Below, piece by piece: positions 7,647 through 15,104 of a stretch of DNA of 22,461 nt. The notes under the pieces are model-generated. The model made no database searches, had not been told where the DNA came from, and saw nothing but the letters and a program-made list of their open reading frames with translations. Origin of the DNA: JBBRVP01 sp038246785 (GTDB lineage: Bacteria; Actinomycetota; Actinomycetes; Jiangellales; Jiangellaceae); assembly GCA_038246785.1 (NCBI GenBank), contig JBBRVP010000050.1, forward strand, positions 1 through 22,461, given 5' to 3'. The translations under genes were made by a program, and so were the position numbers. The number at the start of each line of letters is the position of its first letter. The first letter of the stretch is position 1.

Positions 7647-9480
7647 TCGATGTGGGGGTGGGGGTGGGGGTGGGGGTGGGGGTGGGGGCAAGGTCAGGGG
7701 TGGGGGCAAGGTCAGGGGTGGGGGTGGGGGCAGTAGTCAGGGGGGCGGCCGTTGGCGGGGAGGCCGGTGAGGATGCGGGGGCGGGCGCGTCCGAGCCGCG
7801 GACCGGGATCCGCCAGGCGGCGGGAGCGTGCAGCGGTACGGCGGGGCGCGCGGGCGGCACCGGCAGGACCGGCGCGTACGCGGCACCCAGCGGCGGCCGC
7901 GAGTCCGGCGTCGCCTTCACCGGCCACATCGCCATGGCGCGCTCGGCCTGCGCGGTGATGGTGAGCGAGGGGTTGACGCCGAGGTTGGCCGACACGGCGG
8001 CCCCGTCGGCGACGTGCAGTCCCGGATGCCCGTGCACGCGCTGGTAGGCGTCGACGACGCCGGAGGTGGCGTCCGCGCCGATCGGGCAGCCGCCGAGGAT
8101 GTGGGCGGTCACCGGGACGTCGAGCACCTCCGTCCAGGCCCCCTGCGGCGTCCCCCCCATCCGCTTGGCGAGCCGGCGGGTCACGTCGTTGCCGATCGGG
8201 ATCCAGCGCGGGTTGGGCTCGCCGTGTCCGGGCTCGGTGGTGAGCTTGAGCCGGCCGAAACGCTTGCGCGCGCGCACCGTGAGCGAGTTGTCGCGACTCT
8301 GCATGACCAGCGCGACGACGCTGCGCTCGCTCCACCGCCGTACCGACAGCGACCGCACGAACGTCACCGGGTCGCGCGCCACATCGCGCAAGAAGCGGCG
8401 CCAGCGCGGTCCGGCGCCGCCGTCGACGAGCAGCGTCCCGAGCAGCCCCATCGCGTTGGAGCCCTTGCCGTAGCGCACCGGCTCCACGTGGGTGTGCGGC
8501 TCGGGGAAGAACGACGACGTGATCGCGACGCCGCGGGTGTAGTCGACGTCGCGCCCGGCGCTGGTCGCCCCGAGGATCGCCTCGCTGTTGGTGCGGGTCA
8601 GCGTCCCCAGTCGCGGCGACAGGTGCGGCAGGTGGCCTCGGTCGACCATGCGCTGGAGCAGCCGCTGGGTGCCGAGCGACCCCGCGGCAAGGACGACCTG
8701 CTCGGCCGTGATCGTGTGCCTGCCCCGGGAGGCCAGCGGTCCGGTACGGCGTACGTCGACGGCGTACCCGCCGCCGGGCAACGGCCGGACCGCCTCCACC
8801 GTGGTCAGCGCCTCGACGCGCGCACCGAGCGACTCGGCGAGGTACAAGTAGTTCTTGGGCAGCGTGTTCTTGGCACCGACCCGGCACCCGGTCATGCACG
8901 AGCCGCACTGCGTGCAGGTCGTGCGACGCGGCCCAGCACCCCCGAAGTAGGGGTCGTCGACCTCCTCGCCCGCGCGTTCGCCGAAGAGCACGCCGACCGG
9001 CGCCATCCGGAAGGTGTCTTCGACGCCCATCTCGCGAGCGACGTCGCGCATGGCCTCGTCGGCCGGGGTGAGCTCGGGGTTCTCGCGGACGCCGAGCATC
9101 TGCTCCGCGAGGTCGTAGTAGGGCGCGAGCTCGGCCCGCCAGTCGGCGATTGCCGACCACTGCGGGTCGGCGTAGAAGGCGTCGTGCGGGCGGTAGAGCG
9201 TGTTGGCGTAGACGAGCGAACCGCCGCCCACGCCGGCGCCGGAGAGGACGAGCACGTCGCGCAGCAGCGTGAGCCGTTGGATGCCGTAGCAGCCGATGGC
9301 GGGCGCCCACAGGAAGCGGCGCAGGTCCCAGGAGGTCTTCGGGAGCTCGCCGTCGGCGAAGCGCCGGCCGGCCTCCAGGACGGTGACGTCGTAGCCCTTC
9401 TCGGCGAGCCGCAGGGCGGCCACCGACCCGCCGAACCCCGATCCGACGACGACGACGTCGCGGTCGAAGCGCTCGCTCAT
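7642..9480 (-). CDS. choD: GMC-family FAD oxidoreductase, cholesterol oxidase-like (ChoD)
   Basis: This 612-residue protein starts at ATG 9480, overlapping the upstream stop by ATGA. The FAD-binding GSGFGG is at 13-18, followed by KTSWDLRRFLWAPAIGCYGI and GAGVGGGSLVYANTLYRP. A four-Cys cluster, CTQCGSCMTGC, sits at 189-199. HILGG and SANLGVNPSLTI supply the catalytic His/Asn region of GMC enzymes. As I recall M. tuberculosis ChoD (Rv3409c), these blocks correspond closely, and guaB3/guaB2 lie upstream as there. The family oxidises a 3-hydroxysteroid or related alcohol with O2 or another acceptor; the true substrate is not certain. The last 50 or so residues are an added Ala/Pro/Thr-rich tail ending in a PT repeat, encoded by the G-rich tract, with the stop codon inside the right hairpin. 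Confidence 0.85.
   Translation of the reverse strand: MSERFDRDVVVVGSGFGGSVAALRLAEKGYDVTVLEAGRRFADGELPKTSWDLRRFLWAPAIGCYGIQRLTLLRDVLVLSGAGVGGGSLVYANTLYRPHDAFYADPQWSAIADWRAELAPYYDLAEQMLGVRENPELTPADEAMRDVAREMGVEDTFRMAPVGVLFGERAGEEVDDPYFGGAGPRRTTCTQCGSCMTGCRVGAKNTLPKNYLYLAESLGARVEALTTVEAVRPLPGGGYAVDVRRTGPLASRGRHTITAEQVVLAAGSLGTQRLLQRMVDRGHLPHLSPRLGTLTRTNSEAILGATSAGRDVDYTRGVAITSSFFPEPHTHVEPVRYGKGSNAMGLLGTLLVDGGAGPRWRRFLRDVARDPVTFVRSLSVRRWSERSVVALVMQSRDNSLTVRARKRFGRLKLTTEPGHGEPNPRWIPIGNDVTRRLAKRMGGTPQGAWTEVLDVPVTAHILGGCPIGADATSGVVDAYQRVHGHPGLHVADGAAVSANLGVNPSLTITAQAERAMAMWPVKATPDSRPPLGAAYAPVLPVPPARPAVPLHAPAAWRIPVRGSDAPAPASSPASPPTAAPLTTAPTPTPDLAPTPDLAPTPTPTPTPTPTSS
7652..7730. repeat. G-rich tandem repeats encoding the choD Pro-Thr tail
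   Basis: Six copies of the hexamer GTGGGG run from 7652 to 7687. Two copies of the 18-mer CAAGGTCAGGGGTGGGGG follow at 7689-7706 and 7707-7724, then TGGGGG. On the minus strand these encode (Pro-Thr)n and two AsP-Leu-Ala-Pro-Thr-Pro units at the end of choD. Runs of four to five G spaced by single T are strong G-quadruplex candidates and prone to slippage. Confidence 0.9.
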
Positions 9481-11132
9481 CGCAGTCCCACTCCCTTCGC
9501 GACGCGCAGCCACGCGGTGGTGGCGCGCTCGAACTGACGTGCGGTCACGAGCCCGAACGGCGCGAGCGGGAAGCCCCGCTGCCAGCCGACCGCCTGTGCC
9601 TCGGTGAACTTGAGCAGCCCCTCGGCGCCGTGGCGCCGGCCGAGCCCGCTGTCGCCCATGCCGCCCATCGGCAGCGCGGTCGCCGACCAGGTGGCGCCGT
9701 AGACTTCGTTGATGTTGACAGTGCCGCAACGCAGCCGCTCCGCCACCGAGCGGGCCCGCGGCAGGTCGCGTCCCCAGAGGCTGGCGTTGAGGCCGTACGG
9801 CGAGTCGTTGGCCGCCGCGACCAGGGCGTCGTCGCCTTCGTGGGCGGCCACCCACGCCACTGAACCGAACACTTCCTCGGCGTGGCAGCGCATGTCGGGG
9901 GTCACCCCGGCGAGCAGCGTGGGCTCGTAGAAGTAGGGCCCCAGGTCCGGGCGCGCCCGGCCGCCGGTGAGCACTCGGGCTCCTCGGGCGAGCGCCTCGT
10001 CGACGAACGCCGACACGCGCTCGAGTTGCTCGGCGGAGATCAGCGACCCGACGTCGACCGACCAGTCGAGTCCCGGCCCGAGCCGCAGCCCCTGCAGCGC
10101 CCGCACCAGCCGTGGGACGAACGCGTCGTGGACGGCCGCGTCGACCAGCACCCGTTCGGAGGAGACGCACAGCTGCCCCGCGTTGGCGGTGATCGCGCGG
10201 GCGGCACCGGCCGCCGCACGGTCGAGGTCAGCGTCGGACAGCACGACCAGTGGGTTCTTGCCGCCGAGCTCGAGGCTGGACCCGACCAGGCGGCCGGCGG
10301 CCTGCTGCGCCACCACCCGGCCGGTCGCCGTGGAGCCGGTGAACTGCACGAAGTCGGCCGCGTCGATGAGCGCGGTGCCGACGACCCGGCCGGGGCCGAC
10401 GACGACCTGCCACAGCTGCGCCGGTACGCCGGCCTGGACCGCGAGCTCGCGCACCCGCAGCGCCGACAGTGGCACCTCGGTATCGGGCTTGAGCACGAGG
10501 CCGTTGCCGGCGAGCAGCGCCGGCACCGCGTCGCAGGCGGCCATCACGATCGGGTAGTTCCAGGGAGCGATGATGCCGATCACGCCCTTGGGGTGGCGCA
10601 CCTCGTAGCCCCGGGTGAGCAGCGGCACCAGCCCGCCGGCGCCGTGGCGGCGCAGCATCGCCGGGCCGCGGCGGGCGTAGTAGCGGCAGTGCAGGGCCAC
10701 GTCGACGATCTCCTCGTACGCCGACAGCCGCGCCTTCCCCGACTCGTGCTGGACGAGATCGACCAGCTCGCCGCGGTGCTCGAGCACGAGGTCGTGCCAG
10801 CGGAGCAGCACGGCGGCCCGCTCCTCCACCGGCCGGGCGGCCCACGGCACCTGGGCCTGGCGGGCCGTGTCGAACGCGCGCGCCACGTCGGCCGCGCTCG
10901 ACACCGGCACCTCCGCAAGGACCTGGCCGCTGAACGGCGCTTCCACGCTCACCCGCTCGTCACCGGTCGCGGTCACTGCCGCCACGAGTCGCGCCACCGT
11001 GCGCGGGTCGATGGGCGATCCCGGCGGGGCGGCCGGCCGCGGGGGCGGCGCGCCGCCGGGCGCGGGAGCGCTTACGGGAGGGGCGGCGGGGCGACTGGCA
11101 GCGGTCGGCTCGACCGGCGTGGCGGTGGCCAT
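9477..11132 (-). CDS. gabD2: NAD(P)-dependent aldehyde dehydrogenase, succinic semialdehyde type (GabD2-like)
   Basis: This 551-residue protein starts at ATG 11132. A Pro/Ala-rich extension of about 45 residues precedes the ALDH fold. Motifs are IIAPWNYP (the oxyanion-hole Asn), VLKPDTEVPLSA (cofactor Lys), FTGSTATG (nucleotide loop), ELGGKNP with E288, and GQLCVSS with nucleophile C322; the 34-residue Glu-Cys gap is normal. The ESGKAR, EEIVD and GRRHGAEGLLKFTE blocks resemble my recollection of mycobacterial GabD2 (Rv1731), which oxidises succinic semialdehyde to succinate. It overlaps choD by four bases, so the two are translated together. An alcohol oxidase followed by an aldehyde dehydrogenase could act in sequence, an idea based only on the pairing. 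The N-terminal extension is low complexity. Confidence 0.85.
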   Translation of the reverse strand: MATATPVEPTAASRPAAPPVSAPAPGGAPPPRPAAPPGSPIDPRTVARLVAAVTATGDERVSVEAPFSGQVLAEVPVSSAADVARAFDTARQAQVPWAARPVEERAAVLLRWHDLVLEHRGELVDLVQHESGKARLSAYEEIVDVALHCRYYARRGPAMLRRHGAGGLVPLLTRGYEVRHPKGVIGIIAPWNYPIVMAACDAVPALLAGNGLVLKPDTEVPLSALRVRELAVQAGVPAQLWQVVVGPGRVVGTALIDAADFVQFTGSTATGRVVAQQAAGRLVGSSLELGGKNPLVVLSDADLDRAAAGAARAITANAGQLCVSSERVLVDAAVHDAFVPRLVRALQGLRLGPGLDWSVDVGSLISAEQLERVSAFVDEALARGARVLTGGRARPDLGPYFYEPTLLAGVTPDMRCHAEEVFGSVAWVAAHEGDDALVAAANDSPYGLNASLWGRDLPRARSVAERLRCGTVNINEVYGATWSATALPMGGMGDSGLGRRHGAEGLLKFTEAQAVGWQRGFPLAPFGLVTARQFERATTAWLRVAKGVGLR

Positions 11133-11166
11133 GACCCCGAGCGTACGGCGGCGCGGCCGGACAATC

Positions 11167-11178
11167 TACCGGCCGGTA
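11167..11178. promoter_or_regulatory. Candidate operator palindrome upstream of gabD2-choD
   Basis: TACCGGCCGGTA is a perfect 12-bp palindrome in the 90-base gap between guaB3 and gabD2. Reading leftward it overlaps a TAGATT -10-like hexamer (11163-11168), about 30 bases upstream of the gabD2 ATG. Palindromes of this make are common TetR-family operators. The gap and site suggest that gabD2-choD can be controlled apart from the guaB genes. No clear -35 is seen. Confidence 0.35.
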
Positions 11179-11222
11179 ACCTCAAGGCCCGCAGCCGCGG
11201 CGCCTGCGGCGAACGCTTCGGC

Positions 11223-12332
11223 TCAACCGGTGACGGTGACCTCGACCCGCTGGAAGTCCTTGAGCTCGGTGTAGCCGGTGGTCGCCAGCGCCCGGCGCAG
11301 CGCGCCGACGAGGTTCATCGAGCCGTCGGGGGCACCCGATGGACCGAGCAGGATCTGCGCGAGGGTGCCGGCGGAGCCGATGCGCACGCGCGCTCCGCGC
11401 GGCAGCTCGGCGTGGGTGGCCTCGGAGCCCCAGTGCCAGCCGCGGCCGGGGGCGTCGGTGGCGCGGGCGAGCGGGGAGCCCACCATCACCGCGTCGGCAC
11501 CGCAGGCGATGGCCTTGGCCAGGTCGCCGGAGCGCCCGATCGAGCCGTCGGCGATCACGTGGACGTAGCGGCCGCCGGACTCGTCGAGGTAGTCGCGGCG
11601 GGCGGCGGCGACGTCGGCGACCGCCGAGGCCATCGGCACCGCGACCCCCAGCACCGCGCGGGTCGTGTGGGCGGCGCCCCCGCCGAAGCCGACCAGCACC
11701 CCTGCCGCTCCGGTGCGCATGAGGTGCAGCGCGGCCTGGTAGGTGGCGCAGCCGCCGACGATGACGGGCACGTCCAGTTCGTAGATGAACTGCTTGAGGT
11801 TGAGCGGCTCGGTTCGACCCGACACGTGCTCGGCCGACACCGTGGTGCCGCGGATGACGAACAGGTCGACCCCGCCGTCGATGACAGCCTTGGCGAGCTG
11901 CCGGGTGCGTTGCGGCGACAGCGCACCGGCCACGGTCACCCCGGCGGCCCGGATCTCGGCCAGCCGGGCGGCCACCAGGTCCTCGCGCACCGGTGCCGCG
12001 TAGATCTCCTGCAGACGCCGGGTGGCCCGCGCGTCGTCGACGTCGGCGATCTCCGCGAGGTGGGGCTCCGGGTCGTCGTACCGGGTCCACAACCCCTCGA
12101 GGTCGAGTACACCCAGACCCCCCATGTGCCCGAGCGCAATCGCCGTCGCGGGCGACATGACCGAGTCCATGGGAGCCGCGACGACCGGCAGCTCGAAGCG
12201 GTAAGCGTCGATCTGCCAGTCCAGGCAGACGTCCTCGGGGTCGCGGGTGCGCCGGCTGGGGACGATCGCGATGTCGTCGAAGGCGTAGGCACGGCGGCCC
12301 CGCTTGCCGCGGCCGATCTCGATCTCGGTCAC
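11223..12332 (-). CDS. guaB3: GuaB3, IMP dehydrogenase/GMP reductase family protein
   Basis: From GTG 12332 (MTEIEIGRGKRGRRAYAFDD) the protein has 369 residues. That is the GuaB3 length, without CBS domains. The TIM barrel shows VVAAPMDSVMSP, VTVAGALSPQRTRQLAKAVI, PLNLKQFIYELDVPVIVGG and the phosphate-binding VIADGSIGRSGDLAKAIACGAD. The loop that is GSICTTR in IMP dehydrogenase reads GGAAHTTR, so the catalytic Cys is His (H222). I recall the same change in Streptomyces GuaB3, so this looks normal for actinobacteria. Cyanobacterial GuaB3 has been reported as a GMP reductase; the actinobacterial activity is unclear. It follows guaB2 by 19 bases, consistent with a shared transcript. The open frame extends upstream into guaB2, but the conserved N-terminus fixes this start. 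Confidence 0.93.
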   Translation of the reverse strand: MTEIEIGRGKRGRRAYAFDDIAIVPSRRTRDPEDVCLDWQIDAYRFELPVVAAPMDSVMSPATAIALGHMGGLGVLDLEGLWTRYDDPEPHLAEIADVDDARATRRLQEIYAAPVREDLVAARLAEIRAAGVTVAGALSPQRTRQLAKAVIDGGVDLFVIRGTTVSAEHVSGRTEPLNLKQFIYELDVPVIVGGCATYQAALHLMRTGAAGVLVGFGGGAAHTTRAVLGVAVPMASAVADVAAARRDYLDESGGRYVHVIADGSIGRSGDLAKAIACGADAVMVGSPLARATDAPGRGWHWGSEATHAELPRGARVRIGSAGTLAQILLGPSGAPDGSMNLVGALRRALATTGYTELKDFQRVEVTVTG

Positions 12333-12351
12333 GCGGGTCAGGCTAGTGGCG

Positions 12352-13920
12352 TCAGCGCGCCCCGTAATTGGGCGCCTCGTTGACCAGCCGGATGTCGTGC
12401 GGGTGGCTCTCGCGCAAGCCGGCGGCGGTGACCCGGACGAAGCGGCCGTGCTCCTGCAGGTCGGCGACGGTGGCGGCGCCCGTGTAGCCCATGGACGCCC
12501 GCAGCCCGCCGACCATCTGGTGGGCGACGGCCGCGAGCGGGCCGCGGTAGGCGACCTGGCCCTCGATGCCTTCCGGGACGAGCTTGTCGTCGCTGCGCAC
12601 GTCGTCCTGGAAGTAGCGGTCCTTGGACCAGGAGCGGGCCTCCCCGCGGGACTGCATCGCCCCGAGCGATCCCATGCCGCGGTAGGACTTGTACTGCTTG
12701 CCGTTGACGAAGACCACCTCGCCCGGCGCCTCCTCGCAGCCGGCGAGCAGCGAGCCGAGCATGACGGTGTCGGCACCGGCGACGAGCGCCTTCGCGATGT
12801 CGCCGGAGTACTGCACGCCGCCGTCGCCGATCACGGGTACGCCCGCCGGGCGGCACGCCCGGGCGGCCTCGGCGATCGCCGTGACCTGCGGGACGCCGAC
12901 GCCGGCCACGACGCGGGTCGTGCAGATGGACCCCGGCCCGACCCCCACCTTGACCCCGTCGGCGCCGGCCTCGACGAGCGCCCGCGCCCCGTCGTAAGTC
13001 GCGACGTTGCCGCCGACGACGTCGACGCGGGTGTTGGCCTTGAGCTTGGCCACCATGTCGAGGACGGCGCGGGAGTGGCCGTGGGCGGTGTCGACCATGA
13101 GCACGTCGACGCCGGCGTCGACCAGGAGCATCGCGCGCTCGGCGGCGTCGACGCCGACGCCGACCGCGGCCGCCACCCGCAGCCGGCCCTCCGGGTCCTT
13201 GCTGGCCTGCGGGAACTGGTCGCGCTTGGTGAAGTCCTTGAGCGTGATGAGTCCGGTGAGCCGACCCTGGTCGTCGACGAGCGGCAGCTTCTCGATCTTG
13301 TGCCGGCGCAGCAGGGCCATCGCCTCGGCAGGGCGGACACCCGGCGCCGCCGTCACCAGCGGCATCCGCGTCATGACCTCGTCGACCAGGCGCCGCGGGT
13401 CAGTCTCGAAACGCATGTCCCGGTTGGTGACGATGCCGAGCAGGACACCGCCGTCGTCGACGACCGGCGCACCGGAGATCCGGTACGTGGCGCAGAGCGC
13501 GCCAACCTCGGCGAGCGTCGCCGTCGGTCGCACAGTCATCGGCGAGGTGACCATGCCCGACTCCGACCGCTTGACGAGGTCGACCTGCGCCGCCTGGTCG
13601 GCGGCGGGCAGGTTGCGGTGCAGGACGCCGATCCCGCCCTGGCGGGCCACGGCGATGGCCATCCTGGCCTCGGTCACCGTGTCCATCGCCGAGGACACCA
13701 GCGGCACCGCCAGCCCGACCGAGCGGGACACCCGGGTGGAGGTGTCGACCTCGCTCGGGACGACGTCGGAGGCGGCCGGCAGCAGCAGCACGTCGTCGAA
13801 GGTCAGCCCGAGTGGCGGCTCGCCGATCGGAGGGGCGGGGGGCTCGGGTGCGGTCACGTCGGCGACGACCTCCGGACGGCGGGGGGGCGGCAGAGCCGGC
13901 TCGGCAGGATGAACTGTCAT
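12352..13920 (-). CDS. guaB2: IMP dehydrogenase (GuaB2)
   Basis: This 522-residue enzyme converts IMP to XMP with NAD+, the committed step of guanine nucleotide synthesis. ATG 13920 begins a Pro-rich leader of about 35 residues before GLTFDDVLLLPAASDVVPSE. Two CBS domains lie at about residues 115-235 (SGMVTSPMTVRPTATLAEVG; VMTRMPLVTAAPGVRPAEAM), inserted in the barrel. The nucleophile is C333 in GPGSICTTRVVAGVGVPQ, the phosphate loop is GDGGVQYSGDIAKAL, and the flap is YRGMGSLGAMQ with SKDRYFQ. All catalytic elements are present. It lies 42 bases downstream of the MerR-B12 gene and 19 bases upstream of guaB3. Confidence 0.97.
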   Translation of the reverse strand: MTVHPAEPALPPPRRPEVVADVTAPEPPAPPIGEPPLGLTFDDVLLLPAASDVVPSEVDTSTRVSRSVGLAVPLVSSAMDTVTEARMAIAVARQGGIGVLHRNLPAADQAAQVDLVKRSESGMVTSPMTVRPTATLAEVGALCATYRISGAPVVDDGGVLLGIVTNRDMRFETDPRRLVDEVMTRMPLVTAAPGVRPAEAMALLRRHKIEKLPLVDDQGRLTGLITLKDFTKRDQFPQASKDPEGRLRVAAAVGVGVDAAERAMLLVDAGVDVLMVDTAHGHSRAVLDMVAKLKANTRVDVVGGNVATYDGARALVEAGADGVKVGVGPGSICTTRVVAGVGVPQVTAIAEAARACRPAGVPVIGDGGVQYSGDIAKALVAGADTVMLGSLLAGCEEAPGEVVFVNGKQYKSYRGMGSLGAMQSRGEARSWSKDRYFQDDVRSDDKLVPEGIEGQVAYRGPLAAVAHQMVGGLRASMGYTGAATVADLQEHGRFVRVTAAGLRESHPHDIRLVNEAPNYGAR

Positions 13921-13962
13921 CGTACGCGCGCGCGGCGCCGCGCCACCGCGACCCGCACGCGG

Positions 13963-14964
13963 TCAGCGGGTCGCGGCCACGAGAGTCTCCACGGCCTCGG
14001 CCAGCTCGCCGACCCGGCGCAGCCGCGGACCCTCCGGGACGCCGGGCGGCCACCCCGGCCCGCCGATCACGACCAGCGGCGCGGGCCGGACCGCGGGTAC
14101 GGCCTCGACGGCGGCCGGGTCGCCGGTCAGTGCCGTCTGCGACCAGAGGAAGACGGCGGTCGGCCCGGATCGGCGCACCGCGGCGGCGAGCGCGGCGGCC
14201 GGGACCCGGGCGCCGAGCACTCGGGAGCTGACACCGCGCTCGGCCAACGCCGCCTCCAGCGCCCGTAGCGGCAGCGAGTGCTGCTCCTCCTCGGCGCAGG
14301 CAAGCAGGACGTACCTGGGCGTCGTCGCCGGGCGTTGCACCCGGCGCGTGTGCTGGCGCAGCGTCGAGGCCACGGCGCCGGCGACGAGGTGCTCCACCTC
14401 GACCCCCCGACCGGTGGTCTCCCAGCGCTTGCCGACGGCGACCAGCAGCGGCGTGATGACGTCCTGCCAGGTCGGCACCGTCCCCCGTCGGGCGATCTCG
14501 TCGTCGAGCAGCACCGTGATCGTGGTGGCGTCGAACGCGGTCGCCGCACGGGTCAGCGCCGCCGTGCGCTCGTGGGAGCGCATCGCGCGGTGCCCCGCCA
14601 TCGACACGACCGACGCCTCGGCGCCGGTGTGACCGGCCGGCTCCGCCGCGGGCAGCCGAGATGGGAATGCGGGGAGCACCTGGGCGGCGGAGGGCTTACC
14701 GACGTCGGCGGCCAGCGCCATCCGGGCGGCGTCGCCGGCCGAGACGCCGTCGAGCACGAGCCGGTGCATGACGTCCAGGCGCCGGACGTCGTCGGGGGTG
14801 TAGCGGCGGTGCGCTCCCGGGACGTGCGCCGAGGGACCCAGCCCGTAGCGGCGGTCCCAGGTGCGCAGCGTGGGCGGAGCGACGCCGACCCGGCGCGCGG
14901 CGGCCGCGACGGTCAACAGCGGCTGCCCGTGGTCGGACTGCGGCTTGCCGGAGTCCGCGGCCAT
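13963..14964 (-). CDS. MerR-type regulator with C-terminal cobalamin-binding domain (CarH/LitR-like)
   Basis: The chosen start is ATG 14964 (MAADSGKPQS, 333 residues). An in-frame ATG at 15000 is possible, and the longer frame to 15063 would run through the whiB3 promoter. Residues 15-85 form a MerR winged helix (TVAAAARRVGVAPPTLRTWD, HRRYTPDDVRRLDVM). The C-terminal part (about 140-325) is a helical bundle plus Rossmann B12 fold. W181-x9-E191H192 (WETTGRGVEVEH) is the CarH/LitR motif that contacts adenosylcobalamin's upper face. E227-Q-H229-S-L-P232 supplies the B12-ligand His in an ExHxx(G) motif whose Gly is Pro. It may be a light- or cobalamin-responsive repressor, acting on itself and on divergent whiB3 (inference). 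In M. tuberculosis the sigD/rsdA genes occupy this general position. Confidence 0.85.
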   Translation of the reverse strand: MAADSGKPQSDHGQPLLTVAAAARRVGVAPPTLRTWDRRYGLGPSAHVPGAHRRYTPDDVRRLDVMHRLVLDGVSAGDAARMALAADVGKPSAAQVLPAFPSRLPAAEPAGHTGAEASVVSMAGHRAMRSHERTAALTRAATAFDATTITVLLDDEIARRGTVPTWQDVITPLLVAVGKRWETTGRGVEVEHLVAGAVASTLRQHTRRVQRPATTPRYVLLACAEEEQHSLPLRALEAALAERGVSSRVLGARVPAAALAAAVRRSGPTAVFLWSQTALTGDPAAVEAVPAVRPAPLVVIGGPGWPPGVPEGPRLRRVGELAEAVETLVAATR

Positions 14965-15020
14965 GCGAGTGATCGTCCCACCCGCCCCGACCGGGCGCAT
15001 GTTCGCGAAGCGCTTCATCC

Positions 15021-15055
15021 AACCTCTTGAATAAGGTTTGGCGCGATAGTAAGGT
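15021..15055 (+). promoter_or_regulatory. whiB3 promoter with overlapping dyad
   Basis: -35 TTGAAT (15027-15032), a 17-base spacer and -10 TAAGGT (15050-15055) fit an SigA-type promoter for whiB3, about 50 bases before its ATG. The inverted repeat AACCT (15021-15025) / AGGTT (15034-15038) brackets the -35 box, where a bound protein would block polymerase. The divergent MerR-B12 protein is the obvious candidate (inference). This short AT-rich stretch stands out in its GC-rich surroundings. Confidence 0.6.
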
Positions 15056-15104
15056 GGCATCACCTCGGTGTCGTCGATGCGGCACCCGCCCTCTGGAGGA
15101 CGTC

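Noticed and set aside
7652..7724. CRISPR-like array
   Set aside because: Units are 6 and 18 bases, contiguous, without unique spacers, and they encode a protein tail.
11133..11222. A full sigma-70 promoter for gabD2
   Set aside because: A TAGATT box is present but the nearest TTGAGG is only 11 bases away, too close for a -35.
9882..12383. An 833-residue plus-strand open frame opposite gabD2 and guaB3
   Set aside because: Antisense shadow of high-GC codons, rich in His/Gly/Arg/Asp, with no recognisable domain.
14965..15063. Longer N-terminus for the MerR-B12 protein starting at 15063
   Set aside because: It would translate through the whiB3 promoter and dyad; the conserved helix-turn-helix begins after 14964.
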